Of a stretch of 12,796 bases of DNA, positions 1 to 6,272 are shown piece after piece. The stretch covers positions 1 through 12,796 of the forward strand of contig WRJP01000044.1 in NCBI GenBank assembly GCA_009778535.1, written 5' to 3'. How positions within the stretch are numbered: position 1 is the stretch's first letter; each line of letters begins with the position of its first letter. Below the pieces are notes generated by a model that saw only the letters and a program-made list of their open reading frames with translations, was not told where the DNA came from and made no database searches. The position numbers were made by a program, and so were the translations under genes. This DNA comes from Propionibacteriaceae bacterium (lineage in GTDB: Bacteria > Actinomycetota > Actinomycetes > Propionibacteriales > Propionibacteriaceae).

Positions 1-546
1 ACAGTCCATGGTGCTGAAACTATCGCCCCTTTCTTTACAAAGGGAGTTTTTCTCGATATTCCAAAGCTCAAGGGTTTGGAAGTGCTGCCCGCAGCGTATG
101 AAATTACCGCTGACGATCTACAAGCAGCTGCCGAAGCCGAAGGGATCGAGTTGACGTCCGGGTGCGTAGTGCTCATTCGTACCGGTTGGGCGCAGCATTG
201 GCCAGATCGTGAAACGTTCGAGGGCGGGTCAGCAGGGGTGCCCGGAGTTGGGGGAGAAGCTGCGGCTTGGCTAGCCAGTTATAGTCCACGCGCCTGTGGT
301 ATTGACACCATTGCTTTTGATCCAGTACCGGTCGCTGCCGAAACACTCTTTTTGCAACCGGCACACCGTATTTTGATCGTCGAGAATGGCATTCATCTGA
401 TTGAGACTATGAATCTTGAAGAACTCAGCCGCCGTGGCGTTTACGAGTTCCTGTTCGTACTTTCTTCGCTACGTCTCGTCGGTGCGACCGGAGCTCCGGC
501 CAGGCCGCTAGCGATCATAGGGCATAGCTCTCTGGCAGAGGGCTAG
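1..546 (+). CDS. Cyclase family protein (putative metal-dependent hydrolase), 5' truncated
   Basis: The frame is open from the first base to TAG at 544-546, so the visible 181 residues are the C-terminal part of a longer protein. The text matches the PF04199 putative cyclase fold (kynurenine formamidase and isatin hydrolase relatives). Visible landmarks are a HGAET...GV-LD-P segment near the start, 'VVLIRTGWAQHWPD' (about residues 55-70), 'GIDTIAFDPVP' (about 98-108), an ENG segment followed by 'IHLIETMNLEEL', and a C-terminal 'LVGATGAPARPLAI' typical of the family. The usual HxGTHxDxPxH metal-binding motif should lie upstream, outside the window, so catalytic competence cannot be judged. Family members hydrolyse amide or lactam bonds, usually in the cytosol with Mn2+ or Zn2+. 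The two CoA-transferase genes follow 97 bp downstream on the same strand, suggesting a shared catabolic role. The substrate is unknown. Confidence 0.85.
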   Translation, partial: TVHGAETIAPFFTKGVFLDIPKLKGLEVLPAAYEITADDLQAAAEAEGIELTSGCVVLIRTGWAQHWPDRETFEGGSAGVPGVGGEAAAWLASYSPRACGIDTIAFDPVPVAAETLFLQPAHRILIVENGIHLIETMNLEELSRRGVYEFLFVLSSLRLVGATGAPARPLAIIGHSSLAEG

Positions 547-564
547 CAGCATATGATAGCTATG

Positions 565-577
565 GTCTCATTGAGAC
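565..577. repeat. 13-bp dyad between cyclase and CoA-transferase genes
   Basis: GTCTCA (565-570), one central T, then TGAGAC (572-577) form a perfect inverted repeat 19 bp after the cyclase stop and 66 bp before the CoA-transferase start. It could be a small operator or part of a weak hairpin. There is no T-run after it, so a terminator is unlikely. No confident promoter hexamers are visible in 547-643. Confidence 0.3.
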
Positions 578-643
578 TTAAGCAGGCAAGGGTGGTCAAG
601 TGATAGTTGATTATTCGCCCGGGCACGGTTCCAGGAGAACAAT

Positions 644-1297
644 ATGGACAAACGCATAACTTTTACGCAAGCTGCGCAGGCGGTGAATGACGGTAGTTCC
701 TTGATGGTCAGCGGCTTTCTTGACGCTGGACATCCACAGAACTTGATACGCGCTTTGCGCGAAAAAAACGTTCGAGACATAACGCTTATCTCTTTAGACG
801 CTGGCAATGAACGTTGTGAGGTCTATTACTTCATTCAAGATGGACATGTCGGTCACATGATTGTGTCACATATAGGGCGCTGTCCAGCAGCTTCTGATCG
901 GGTAATAGACGGCTCTATGACGCTCGAATTTAGCCCCCAAGGTACGCTCTGTGAGCGCATTCGCGCTGGTGGTGCCGGATTGGGTGGCTTCTTGACTCCT
1001 TCAGGTATTGGAACCGAAGTTGAAAAAGGCAAGCAAATCATTGAAGTGGCGGGCAAACCTTATATCTTAGAAACTACCTTGCGGGCTGATGTGGCCTTCA
1101 TCAGGGCTCAGAAAGCAGATCGTTACGGGAATTTGTACTTTCGCGGAAACACTCGAAACTTCAATGTCGCTATCGCAACCGCAGCAGATTATGTAGTCGC
1201 GGAAGTGCTGGAATATTCCGACGAGCCGCTGCCCGGGGAATCAGTACACATTCCGGGACTGTTCGTGGATGCTATTGCGGTTGTGGAGGACAAATGA
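644..1297 (+). CDS. 3-oxoacid-type CoA-transferase, subunit A (alpha)
   Basis: This is the 217-residue alpha subunit of a family I CoA-transferase (AtoD/ScoA/PcaI-like), which moves CoA between an acyl-CoA and a carboxylate. The ATG at 644 follows an AGGAG at 632-636. Family landmarks are DGSSLMVSGF-(3)-GHP (residues 16-31, the N-terminal signature), SHIGRCPA, SPQGTLCERIRAGGAGLGGFLTPSGIGT, LRADVAFIRAQKAD-YGNLYFRG--RNFN and a C-terminal PGLFVDAI. The length is normal. The signature reads SGF where the family pattern, as I remember it, has GGF, a glycine-rich turn near the CoA site. The stop overlaps the start of the beta subunit (ATGA), so the two are translationally coupled and probably made 1:1. 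The specific substrate (acetoacetate, 3-oxoadipate, butyrate or other) cannot be told from sequence, so no gene symbol is given. Confidence 0.9.
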   Translation: MDKRITFTQAAQAVNDGSSLMVSGFLDAGHPQNLIRALREKNVRDITLISLDAGNERCEVYYFIQDGHVGHMIVSHIGRCPAASDRVIDGSMTLEFSPQGTLCERIRAGGAGLGGFLTPSGIGTEVEKGKQIIEVAGKPYILETTLRADVAFIRAQKADRYGNLYFRGNTRNFNVAIATAADYVVAEVLEYSDEPLPGESVHIPGLFVDAIAVVEDK

Positions 1298-1950
1298 TGG
1301 ATAAGCGGGAAATAATCGTACGTCGCGTCGCGCAAGAGTTTAAAGATGGCGACGTCGTCAACCTCGGTATCGGAATGCCAACCGAAGCATCAAACTATGT
1401 GGCACCTGGTGTCCAAATTTGGTTACAAGCTGAGTCTGGCATGATCGGCTGCGGCCCAGAAGTTGAACCTGGGAACGAAGACCCTGATTTAATCGACGCT
1501 AGTGGGGCTTTTATCACAGCTATGCCGGGTGCGGCATTCTTCGATAGCACACTCAGCTTTGCCATGATTCGCGGCGGCCATGTGGACATCACCGTCATCG
1601 GCGCACTCCAGGTTGACGAAGCAGGCAACCTCGCCAGTTACATGATCCCAGGTAAGCGCATGATGGGCATGGGCGGAGCCATGGATTTGGTGGTAGGTGC
1701 AAAGCGTGTCATCATCGCCATGGAGCACCTAACCAAGACTGGCGACTTCAAACTCATGAAGCGGTGCACCATGCCTTTGACGGGGATTGCCTGTGTCGAT
1801 TTAGTGGTGACTGACCTTTGCGTGTTGGAATTTGTCAACGGACAACTTCATTTGCGGGAGTGTTTTCCAGGGGTTTCCCCACAGCAAGTGCTGGAAGCTA
1901 GTCAGGCACACATCGAGGTGCCAGCACACGTCGGCGTTATGAAGGTGTAG
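1294..1950 (+). CDS. 3-oxoacid-type CoA-transferase, subunit B (beta)
   Basis: This is the 218-residue beta subunit partnering the upstream alpha subunit (AtoA/ScoB/PcaJ-like), which carries the catalytic glutamate that forms the glutamyl-CoA intermediate. Visible motifs are VVNLGIGMPTEA, LQAESGMIG (residues 44-52, with Glu47 in the catalytic position), PGAAFFDSTLSFAMIRGGHVDITVIGALQVD--GNLASYMIPGK and GMGGAMDLVVGAKRVI. The family signature around the active site is normally S-E-N-G; here it reads A-E-S-G. Two ATGs are available: 1294 overlaps the alpha stop as ATGA, while 1297 is better spaced (6 nt) from GGAGGA at 1285-1290. Either makes nearly the same protein. The gene ends 5 bp before the stop of the convergent MFS gene, leaving no room for a separate terminator. 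Confidence 0.9.
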   Translation: MMDKREIIVRRVAQEFKDGDVVNLGIGMPTEASNYVAPGVQIWLQAESGMIGCGPEVEPGNEDPDLIDASGAFITAMPGAAFFDSTLSFAMIRGGHVDITVIGALQVDEAGNLASYMIPGKRMMGMGGAMDLVVGAKRVIIAMEHLTKTGDFKLMKRCTMPLTGIACVDLVVTDLCVLEFVNGQLHLRECFPGVSPQQVLEASQAHIEVPAHVGVMKV

Positions 1951-1955
1951 CTGAT

Positions 1956-3287
1956 TCACCAGTGGGCGACGTCATGGCCTTCGTTTTTCCCGGGGCTTGC
2001 GTCTAGCTTGGTGTTAATTAACGTGGCCACTGCCGCGATTCCGATGAGGATGAACGCCAGCAGTGCGACCCCGTTCCAACCGGCCACGTCCCATTGATGG
2101 GTGGCAACAATACCTATCACCGTGGAGCCTAGATAGAAGGTCAGTAAATAGGCGCTGGACGCTTGTGCTGTGCCTGATCCTTGACGCTGGGCGCGATCTA
2201 CCACCCAGGCGGTGAGTAGTGCGTGGATTCCGACAAAGGAGATGATTCCGATTGCTAGGCCGATCATGATGGTGGGAACAGTGGTGGTTTGGAGAATGGC
2301 CAGTCCGACGGCAAACCCTCCGACTCCAATCGCTGTGGCGTATCCGCGCCCGAGTCGGTCAGTGAGCCTGCGGAAAATAGCCGGACCAAAGGCACCGAGC
2401 GGGTGAACTATGTACACCAATGTGGCAGCGGCACCCAACTCTAGTGGTGGTGCAGCCAGACGGAACGTCGTCGAGTTGTAAAGACCGGTATTGATACCCA
2501 TGCTGGCAAATCCGATGACACAAATCAGGGCGATGACCGGGTCACGCGGCGAGGAAAAAGTGCCAAGTAAGACACGCTTGATGTTGGCCGATTTAGTTTC
2601 AAACCTGCGTGCTGCCGGTAGTATCAAGAAAAGCAAAGCCGAGGCGCTCAGTCCGATTAGACCGATAACACTCGCCGCTAGCGCCCATCCACCGATCTCG
2701 TGCAACGGAATTGGAAGTAGCCGTGCCGTGGTTCCTCCGATGGTCATGCCAGCTACGTACATGCCATTTGCACGGAGGTGAAAATCGGTATGCACTTCTT
2801 CGCGCAGATACGCTAAAGCTGACACTGGAAACCCGCAAAGAGAAAGCCCTATCAGCACCCGCGCAATCAACAGCAATTGCAAGGTGGGAACGAATGCCGA
2901 GATCAGGCAGAACGTTCCAGACAATAACAGCGACCAGCGCATTAACCGTGCACGGCCAACTCTGTCAGCTACCGGGCCGGCCACCACCAGTCCGACCATC
3001 ATCGCTCCAGTCGTTGCAGACATGACCTGTGCTGATTCTGGGGCGCTTACTTGGTAGTGCTTAGCCAACATTGGCAGTAAAACTTGTACGGAATAGATCA
3101 GGCAGGAACTTGCAAAACCTCCGAAGAATAGGGCTACCACCAGTCGTTTATATGGGGTAGTTCCGACTCGGTGGCCCTCCCAGGAGCCTCCAGTGGGCGA
3201 AGGCTCAACATAGGTCACCAGGGTACTTTGCCCGTTTTTTTCGGTGTGGAAAACAGATACACGTATTTTGAGATGTAATTTCCGCAT
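1956..3287 (-). CDS. MFS transporter, YnfM-like (12 TM)
   Basis: A 443-residue hydrophobic protein with about 12 predicted membrane helices and two similar halves. The loop after TM2 carries the MFS signature as AGPVADRVGRARLM, and the second half has the matching FRRLTDRLGRGYA. The segment 'IYSVQVLLPMLAKHYQVS' in TM1 and 'AYLREEVHTDFHLRANGMYVAGMTIGGTTAR' after TM4 resemble the YnfM/arabinose-efflux-like subgroup of uncharacterised exporters. The substrate is unknown. The N-terminus has about 46 residues before TM1, longer than usual, and the ATG at 3287 lacks a clear Shine-Dalgarno, so a later start (for example a GTG around 3218) is possible. The gene lies 80 bp downstream of the histidine phosphatase on the same strand and may be cotranscribed with it. 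It is convergent to the CoA-transferase pair, so a role in moving that pathway's substrate is possible but not shown. Confidence 0.85.
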   Translation of the reverse strand: MRKLHLKIRVSVFHTEKNGQSTLVTYVEPSPTGGSWEGHRVGTTPYKRLVVALFFGGFASSCLIYSVQVLLPMLAKHYQVSAPESAQVMSATTGAMMVGLVVAGPVADRVGRARLMRWSLLLSGTFCLISAFVPTLQLLLIARVLIGLSLCGFPVSALAYLREEVHTDFHLRANGMYVAGMTIGGTTARLLPIPLHEIGGWALAASVIGLIGLSASALLFLILPAARRFETKSANIKRVLLGTFSSPRDPVIALICVIGFASMGINTGLYNSTTFRLAAPPLELGAAATLVYIVHPLGAFGPAIFRRLTDRLGRGYATAIGVGGFAVGLAILQTTTVPTIMIGLAIGIISFVGIHALLTAWVVDRAQRQGSGTAQASSAYLLTFYLGSTVIGIVATHQWDVAGWNGVALLAFILIGIAAVATLINTKLDASPGKNEGHDVAHW

Positions 3288-3322
3288 CTTGGGGAAGTGC
3301 TATGTCTAATGAGTTGACCGAA

Positions 3323-3340
3323 GCCGTGAACCCCGACGGC
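3323..3340 (-). repeat. Small inverted repeat in the phosphatase-MFS gap
   Basis: GCCGT (3323-3327) and ACGGC (3336-3340) flank an 8-base loop in the 80-bp gap between the histidine phosphatase stop and the MFS start. The stem is short and there is no T-run on the - strand after it. It may be a weak attenuating hairpin or chance. Confidence 0.2.
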
Positions 3341-3367
3341 GAATTCTGCCACTTGCGTTGGAAATAC

Positions 3368-4006
3368 TCACTTTCGGTTTGGCAGATAGGCAGCCGGAAT
3401 GTGAACCCCCTCAAGTCGATGCAGTTTCCAGCCCAGTTCCTGATCGCCGTCTGCAACTATGAATCCGGTGTTTTTAACGAGCCCATCACCAATTTCTTCG
3501 GTAAATCCAGCTATACGCACCCAAGACCAAGCTCGCAGTGCTGCACCATGACTGAATAGTGCCGCTGTTTTTACTCCAGAGGTTGCTATCTGCGCGACAG
3601 CAAGGTCGAAGCGGGTCAAGAAATCTATCGCGTTTTCACCGCCTGGGATTTGCTGTGTTAGGTCGCCAGCCTTCCAGCTTTGCATCATCTTCACATAGTT
3701 GGTCGCATCTGACGACATTTCCTCAACTCCGGCACTGACTTCACGCAAACCCGGCAACACCGTAATAGTCAAGTTTAACGAATTAGCTAGTGGTGCAGCA
3801 GTTTGTTGGGTACGCACCAGCGTAGACGCGAAAATCGCTTCGATTGGGTATGCAGCCATTTTGTCAACAAGTTGCCTGGCCTGCTGCTTTCCAAGTTCAT
3901 CGAGGTCAGCCCCTGGCTGCGCGGTGTCCAGCCTGAAGTCTTGATTAGATGTAGTTCGCCCGTGGCGGATAAGAATCAAACGCACACCCGAAAGTCTAGC
4001 TTCCAT
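3368..4006 (-). CDS. Histidine phosphatase family protein (phosphoglycerate mutase-like)
   Basis: This is a 212-residue branch-1 histidine phosphatase, using the ATG at 4004-4006 (MEARLSGVRLILIRHG). The frame stays open to 4144, but the extra 46 residues (rich in F, W, C, R) do not look like protein and would run into the intergenic region. The catalytic RHG is at residues 14-16 (His15 is the phosphate acceptor). Arg65 in ASTLVRTQQTA, Glu89 as the likely proton donor and His153 in ALFSHGAALRAW complete the usual phosphate pocket. The protein probably removes phosphate from a small cytosolic metabolite; it has no signal peptide. The substrate cannot be assigned: relatives include phosphoglycerate mutases, alpha-ribazole phosphatases and broad-specificity phosphatases. 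No strong Shine-Dalgarno is visible, and a GTG five to seven codons inside is an alternative start. Confidence 0.85.
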   Translation of the reverse strand: MEARLSGVRLILIRHGRTTSNQDFRLDTAQPGADLDELGKQQARQLVDKMAAYPIEAIFASTLVRTQQTAAPLANSLNLTITVLPGLREVSAGVEEMSSDATNYVKMMQSWKAGDLTQQIPGGENAIDFLTRFDLAVAQIATSGVKTAALFSHGAALRAWSWVRIAGFTEEIGDGLVKNTGFIVADGDQELGWKLHRLEGVHIPAAYLPNRK

Positions 4007-4015
4007 AGCTGCAAA

Positions 4016-4029
4016 GTAACGGTGGTTAC
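4016..4029. promoter_or_regulatory. 14-bp dyad in the divergent phosphatase/mdh region
   Basis: GTAAC (4016-4020) and GTTAC (4025-4029) flank GGTG, ten bases upstream of the phosphatase ATG. The divergent intergenic region 4007-4218 must hold promoters for both the phosphatase and mdh. I do not see -35/-10 pairs there good enough to call. The dyad could be an operator for the phosphatase gene, or chance. Confidence 0.25.
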
Positions 4030-4218
4030 GAGTGTGTTTGAAGCGTCTTACTCCGATAAAAAACCCGCAGTAAAGCAAAGACCAAGTTGAACTCCACCCA
4101 GAATGGGCGAAAAAGTGTGGTGTTTTTCTGGTACTTCGCCGCAAAGATAGTGAAAAATTGCTTGTGGGCTGCTAGCGTCAGTTACAGCATGCACGCATCA
4201 CTGGTTAGGAGAAAAAAC

Positions 4219-5205
4219 GTGAGTAAAACCCCTGTAAAAGTAGCTGTTACCGGAGCCGCCGGTCAGATCGGCTATTCCCTGCTGTTCCGAATCGCATCGG
4301 GTGCAATTTATGGACCTGATCAGCCGGTTGAACTGCGGCTGTTGGAAATCACTCCGGCGCTGAAGGCGCTAGAAGGTGTGGTAATGGAGTTGGAGGACTG
4401 CGCCTTCGATACCCTTTCTGGAGTCGAAATCGGCGACGATCCCAAGGTCATCTTCAACGGCGCCTCGCTGGCGTTGCTGGTAGGCGCTATGCCGCGCAAG
4501 GCTGGAATGGAACGCAGCGATTTGCTAAGTGCAAATGGCAACATCTTCTCAGGCCAAGGCAAGGCGCTGAATGAGGTCGCCGCCTCCGACATTAAGATTT
4601 TGGTTACCGGCAATCCGGCAAACACCAATGCGCTAATTGCGGCGAGCAACGCGCCAGACATTCCAAAGACCCAGATCAATGCGTTGACCCGACTCGATCA
4701 CAATCGTGCAGTAGCACAGTTGGCGAATAAGACCCAAGTTCCAACTAGTGCAATCAAGAATTTGGCGATCTGGGGCAACCACTCCTCAACCCAGTATCCA
4801 GACATTTTCCACGCGACGGTTGACGGCAAACCCGCCGCGTCGTTGGTTGACGAACAATGGTTGGAGAATGATTTCATACCAACGGTAGCTCAGCGCGGTG
4901 CAGCCATTATCAATGCCCGCGGCCTGTCCTCGGCGGCTTCTGCTGCAAATGCCACTATCGAGCATGCGCGGGATTGGATCACAGGCACTGCTGCCGGTGA
5001 ATGGGTGTCACAGTCGGTATGGTCGGATGGCTCGTATGGCGTCGCAGAAGGGATTATTTCTTCCTTCCCAGTGACCACGGCTGGCGGCGTCTATTCAATC
5101 GTGCAGGGCTTGGAGATCAACGCTTTCTCGCAGGCAAAGATAGACATTTCTGTGGCAGAACTGCTCGACGAACGTGAAGCCGTCAAGAGCTTAGGGCTGA
5201 TCTAA
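4219..5205 (+). CDS. mdh: Malate dehydrogenase (NAD-dependent)
   Basis: The protein has 328 residues and interconverts malate and oxaloacetate with NAD(H) in the TCA cycle. The start chosen is GTG 4219, preceded by AGGAGA at 4207-4212, giving VSKTPVKVAVTGAAGQIG, the normal N-terminus of this group. The frame is open upstream to 4087, but that extension is not family sequence. The Rossmann glycine motif GAAGQIG is at 12-18 and Glu43 ends beta-2 (LLEI), which favours NAD over NADP. Substrate-binding Arg93 and Arg99 lie in MPRKAGMERSDLL, with Asn132 in GNPANTN, Asp160/Arg163 in TRLDHNRA and catalytic His188 in WGNHSSTQYPD. Length and motifs match the actinobacterial/cytosolic-type MDH of about 329 residues. 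It appears monocistronic: a divergent gene lies upstream and a hairpin 22 bp downstream. Confidence 0.97.
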   Translation: MSKTPVKVAVTGAAGQIGYSLLFRIASGAIYGPDQPVELRLLEITPALKALEGVVMELEDCAFDTLSGVEIGDDPKVIFNGASLALLVGAMPRKAGMERSDLLSANGNIFSGQGKALNEVAASDIKILVTGNPANTNALIAASNAPDIPKTQINALTRLDHNRAVAQLANKTQVPTSAIKNLAIWGNHSSTQYPDIFHATVDGKPAASLVDEQWLENDFIPTVAQRGAAIINARGLSSAASAANATIEHARDWITGTAAGEWVSQSVWSDGSYGVAEGIISSFPVTTAGGVYSIVQGLEINAFSQAKIDISVAELLDEREAVKSLGLI

Positions 5206-5227
5206 GATCACCTGAACGACCTGGTTT

Positions 5228-5247
5228 GACAGCAGACCGCTGCTGTC
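5228..5247 (+). terminator. Hairpin after mdh, probable terminator
   Basis: GACAGCAG (5228-5235), loop ACCG, CTGCTGTC (5240-5247) form a perfect 8-bp stem with a tetraloop 22 bp past the mdh stop. The T-tract after it is weak (TTGATACT), as is common for actinobacterial terminators. Its position before a separately regulated operon supports the call. Confidence 0.6.
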
Positions 5248-5314
5248 TTGATACTGGCTGCAAGCGGACTCGGGGTCTTTGCGTACCAACGAATAAGGTT
5301 CGCCAGTTTCCCGG

Positions 5315-5343
5315 TTGAGTATGCCTCAAAAATGTGATTAAAT
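5315..5343 (+). promoter_or_regulatory. Candidate promoter of the ABC exporter operon
   Basis: TTGAGT (5315-5320) and TTAAAT (5338-5343) are separated by 17 bp and each match four of six sigma-70-type consensus bases. Transcription would begin near 5350, giving a leader of about 20 bases with an AGGAGG before the GTG start. The -10 element overlaps the palindromic operator, the arrangement expected for repression by steric block. Assigned by eye only. Confidence 0.4.
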
Positions 5344-5358
5344 GTGATATCACATTTA
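5330..5358. promoter_or_regulatory. Operator with three AAATGTGAT half-sites (20-bp palindrome plus extra copy)
   Basis: AAATGTGAT occurs at 5330-5338 and again at 5340-5348, one helical turn (10 bp) apart. It then occurs inverted as ATCACATTT at 5349-5357. The last two copies with flanking bases form a perfect 20-bp palindrome at 5339-5358. The block ends directly before the Shine-Dalgarno (AGGAGG, 5360-5365) of the ABC ATPase gene and overlaps the candidate -10. This is the layout of an operator for a dimeric repressor (for example GntR/YtrA or TetR type) with an additional half-site. No regulator gene is present in the window. Confidence 0.65.
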
Positions 5359-5369
5359 TAGGAGGGGAC

Positions 5370-6272
5370 GTGACGGCTGCGGTCAGTGTCGAAGGTTTCC
5401 GGATGGATTTTGGGGTCAACACCGTCATCAAAGATCTATCTTTTGAAGTGGGGCAAGGCGAAACTTTCGGGTTTTTGGGTTCAAACGGTTGCGGTAAGAC
5501 CACGACGATCAGAGCTTTGCTAGGTATCTACGTTCCAACTGCGGGCAGGTTACTAATCAATCAGGAAGAATTCCATCCCGGACGTTCCGGTGCGTTAGGG
5601 TATCTTCCGGAGGAACGCGGACTTTACAAAAAAGAGCGGGTTCTTGACACGATGGTCTACTTTGGGAAGCTAAAGGGAATGGCTCCGGCGGCTGCAAAGC
5701 GTTGGTCGCAGAACTATTTGGAACGCGTTGACCTCCAAGACAAAGCAAAAACTCGGCTCGACAAGCTCTCGGGAGGGCAGCAACAAAAAGTCCAACTCGG
5801 TGTCACAATCATGAACAACCCGCAGTTGCTGATTCTGGATGAACCAACCAAGGGATTCGACCCAGTAAATAGACGGTTGTTACTTGACATCATTGCAGAC
5901 CAGAAACAACGCGGAGCCACTGTGGTCATGGTCACCCATCATATGGAAGAAGTTGAACGCCTCTGTGACCGCATCATCTTGCTAAAGGATGGTGTGTCTA
6001 GGGCGTATGGCACAGTTTCGCAAGTGCAGGATGCCTTTGGGGCGACGAGTGTGAAAGTGAGTTACGAGCACCCTACAGTCTTACCGACTGGGGAAAGTTA
6101 TGAGATTTTGTCTGATGGCTGGGGCAAAGCTGAATTGGCGCCAAAGGTCGGAGTTGATTCAGAAGCCGTGTTGCAGGAGTTAATCAACAGCCAGGTTCGA
6201 GTTTCGGAATTTGTACACTCGCGGCGTTCGCTGGATTCGATCTTTGTCGAGGTCTACGGGAAGGATGCCTGA
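5370..6272 (+). CDS. ABC transporter ATP-binding protein, NatA/DrrA-like
   Basis: The protein has 300 residues starting at GTG 5370, four bases after AGGAGG (5360-5365). The frame is open from 5334, but that stretch is the operator and leader. All ATPase motifs are present, numbered from this start: Walker A GSNGCGKT (37-44), a YLPEERGLY segment in the Q-loop region (78-86), signature LSGGQ (133-137), Walker B LLILDE (153-158) and the H-loop histidine in VTHH (190). After the core there is a C-terminal extension of about 90 residues of the type seen in NatA/DrrA exporters (DUF4162-like). The protein powers the membrane partner encoded immediately downstream; the stop and next start share one base (TGATG). 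The cargo is unknown: Na+ export, drug export or peptide export are all possible for this subfamily. Confidence 0.92.
   Translation: MTAAVSVEGFRMDFGVNTVIKDLSFEVGQGETFGFLGSNGCGKTTTIRALLGIYVPTAGRLLINQEEFHPGRSGALGYLPEERGLYKKERVLDTMVYFGKLKGMAPAAAKRWSQNYLERVDLQDKAKTRLDKLSGGQQQKVQLGVTIMNNPQLLILDEPTKGFDPVNRRLLLDIIADQKQRGATVVMVTHHMEEVERLCDRIILLKDGVSRAYGTVSQVQDAFGATSVKVSYEHPTVLPTGESYEILSDGWGKAELAPKVGVDSEAVLQELINSQVRVSEFVHSRRSLDSIFVEVYGKDA

Noticed and set aside
5333..5354. CRP-like site (TGTGA...TCACA) in the ABC leader
   Set aside because: CRP sites have six bases between the half-sites. Here the palindrome has two, and the upstream TGTGA gives twelve, so spacing does not fit.
5183..5503. A 106-codon - strand frame across the mdh end and ABC leader, as a possible regulator gene for the palindrome
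   Set aside because: No helix-turn-helix or other domain is visible. It runs through the mdh hairpin, the operator and the 5' end of the ATPase gene.
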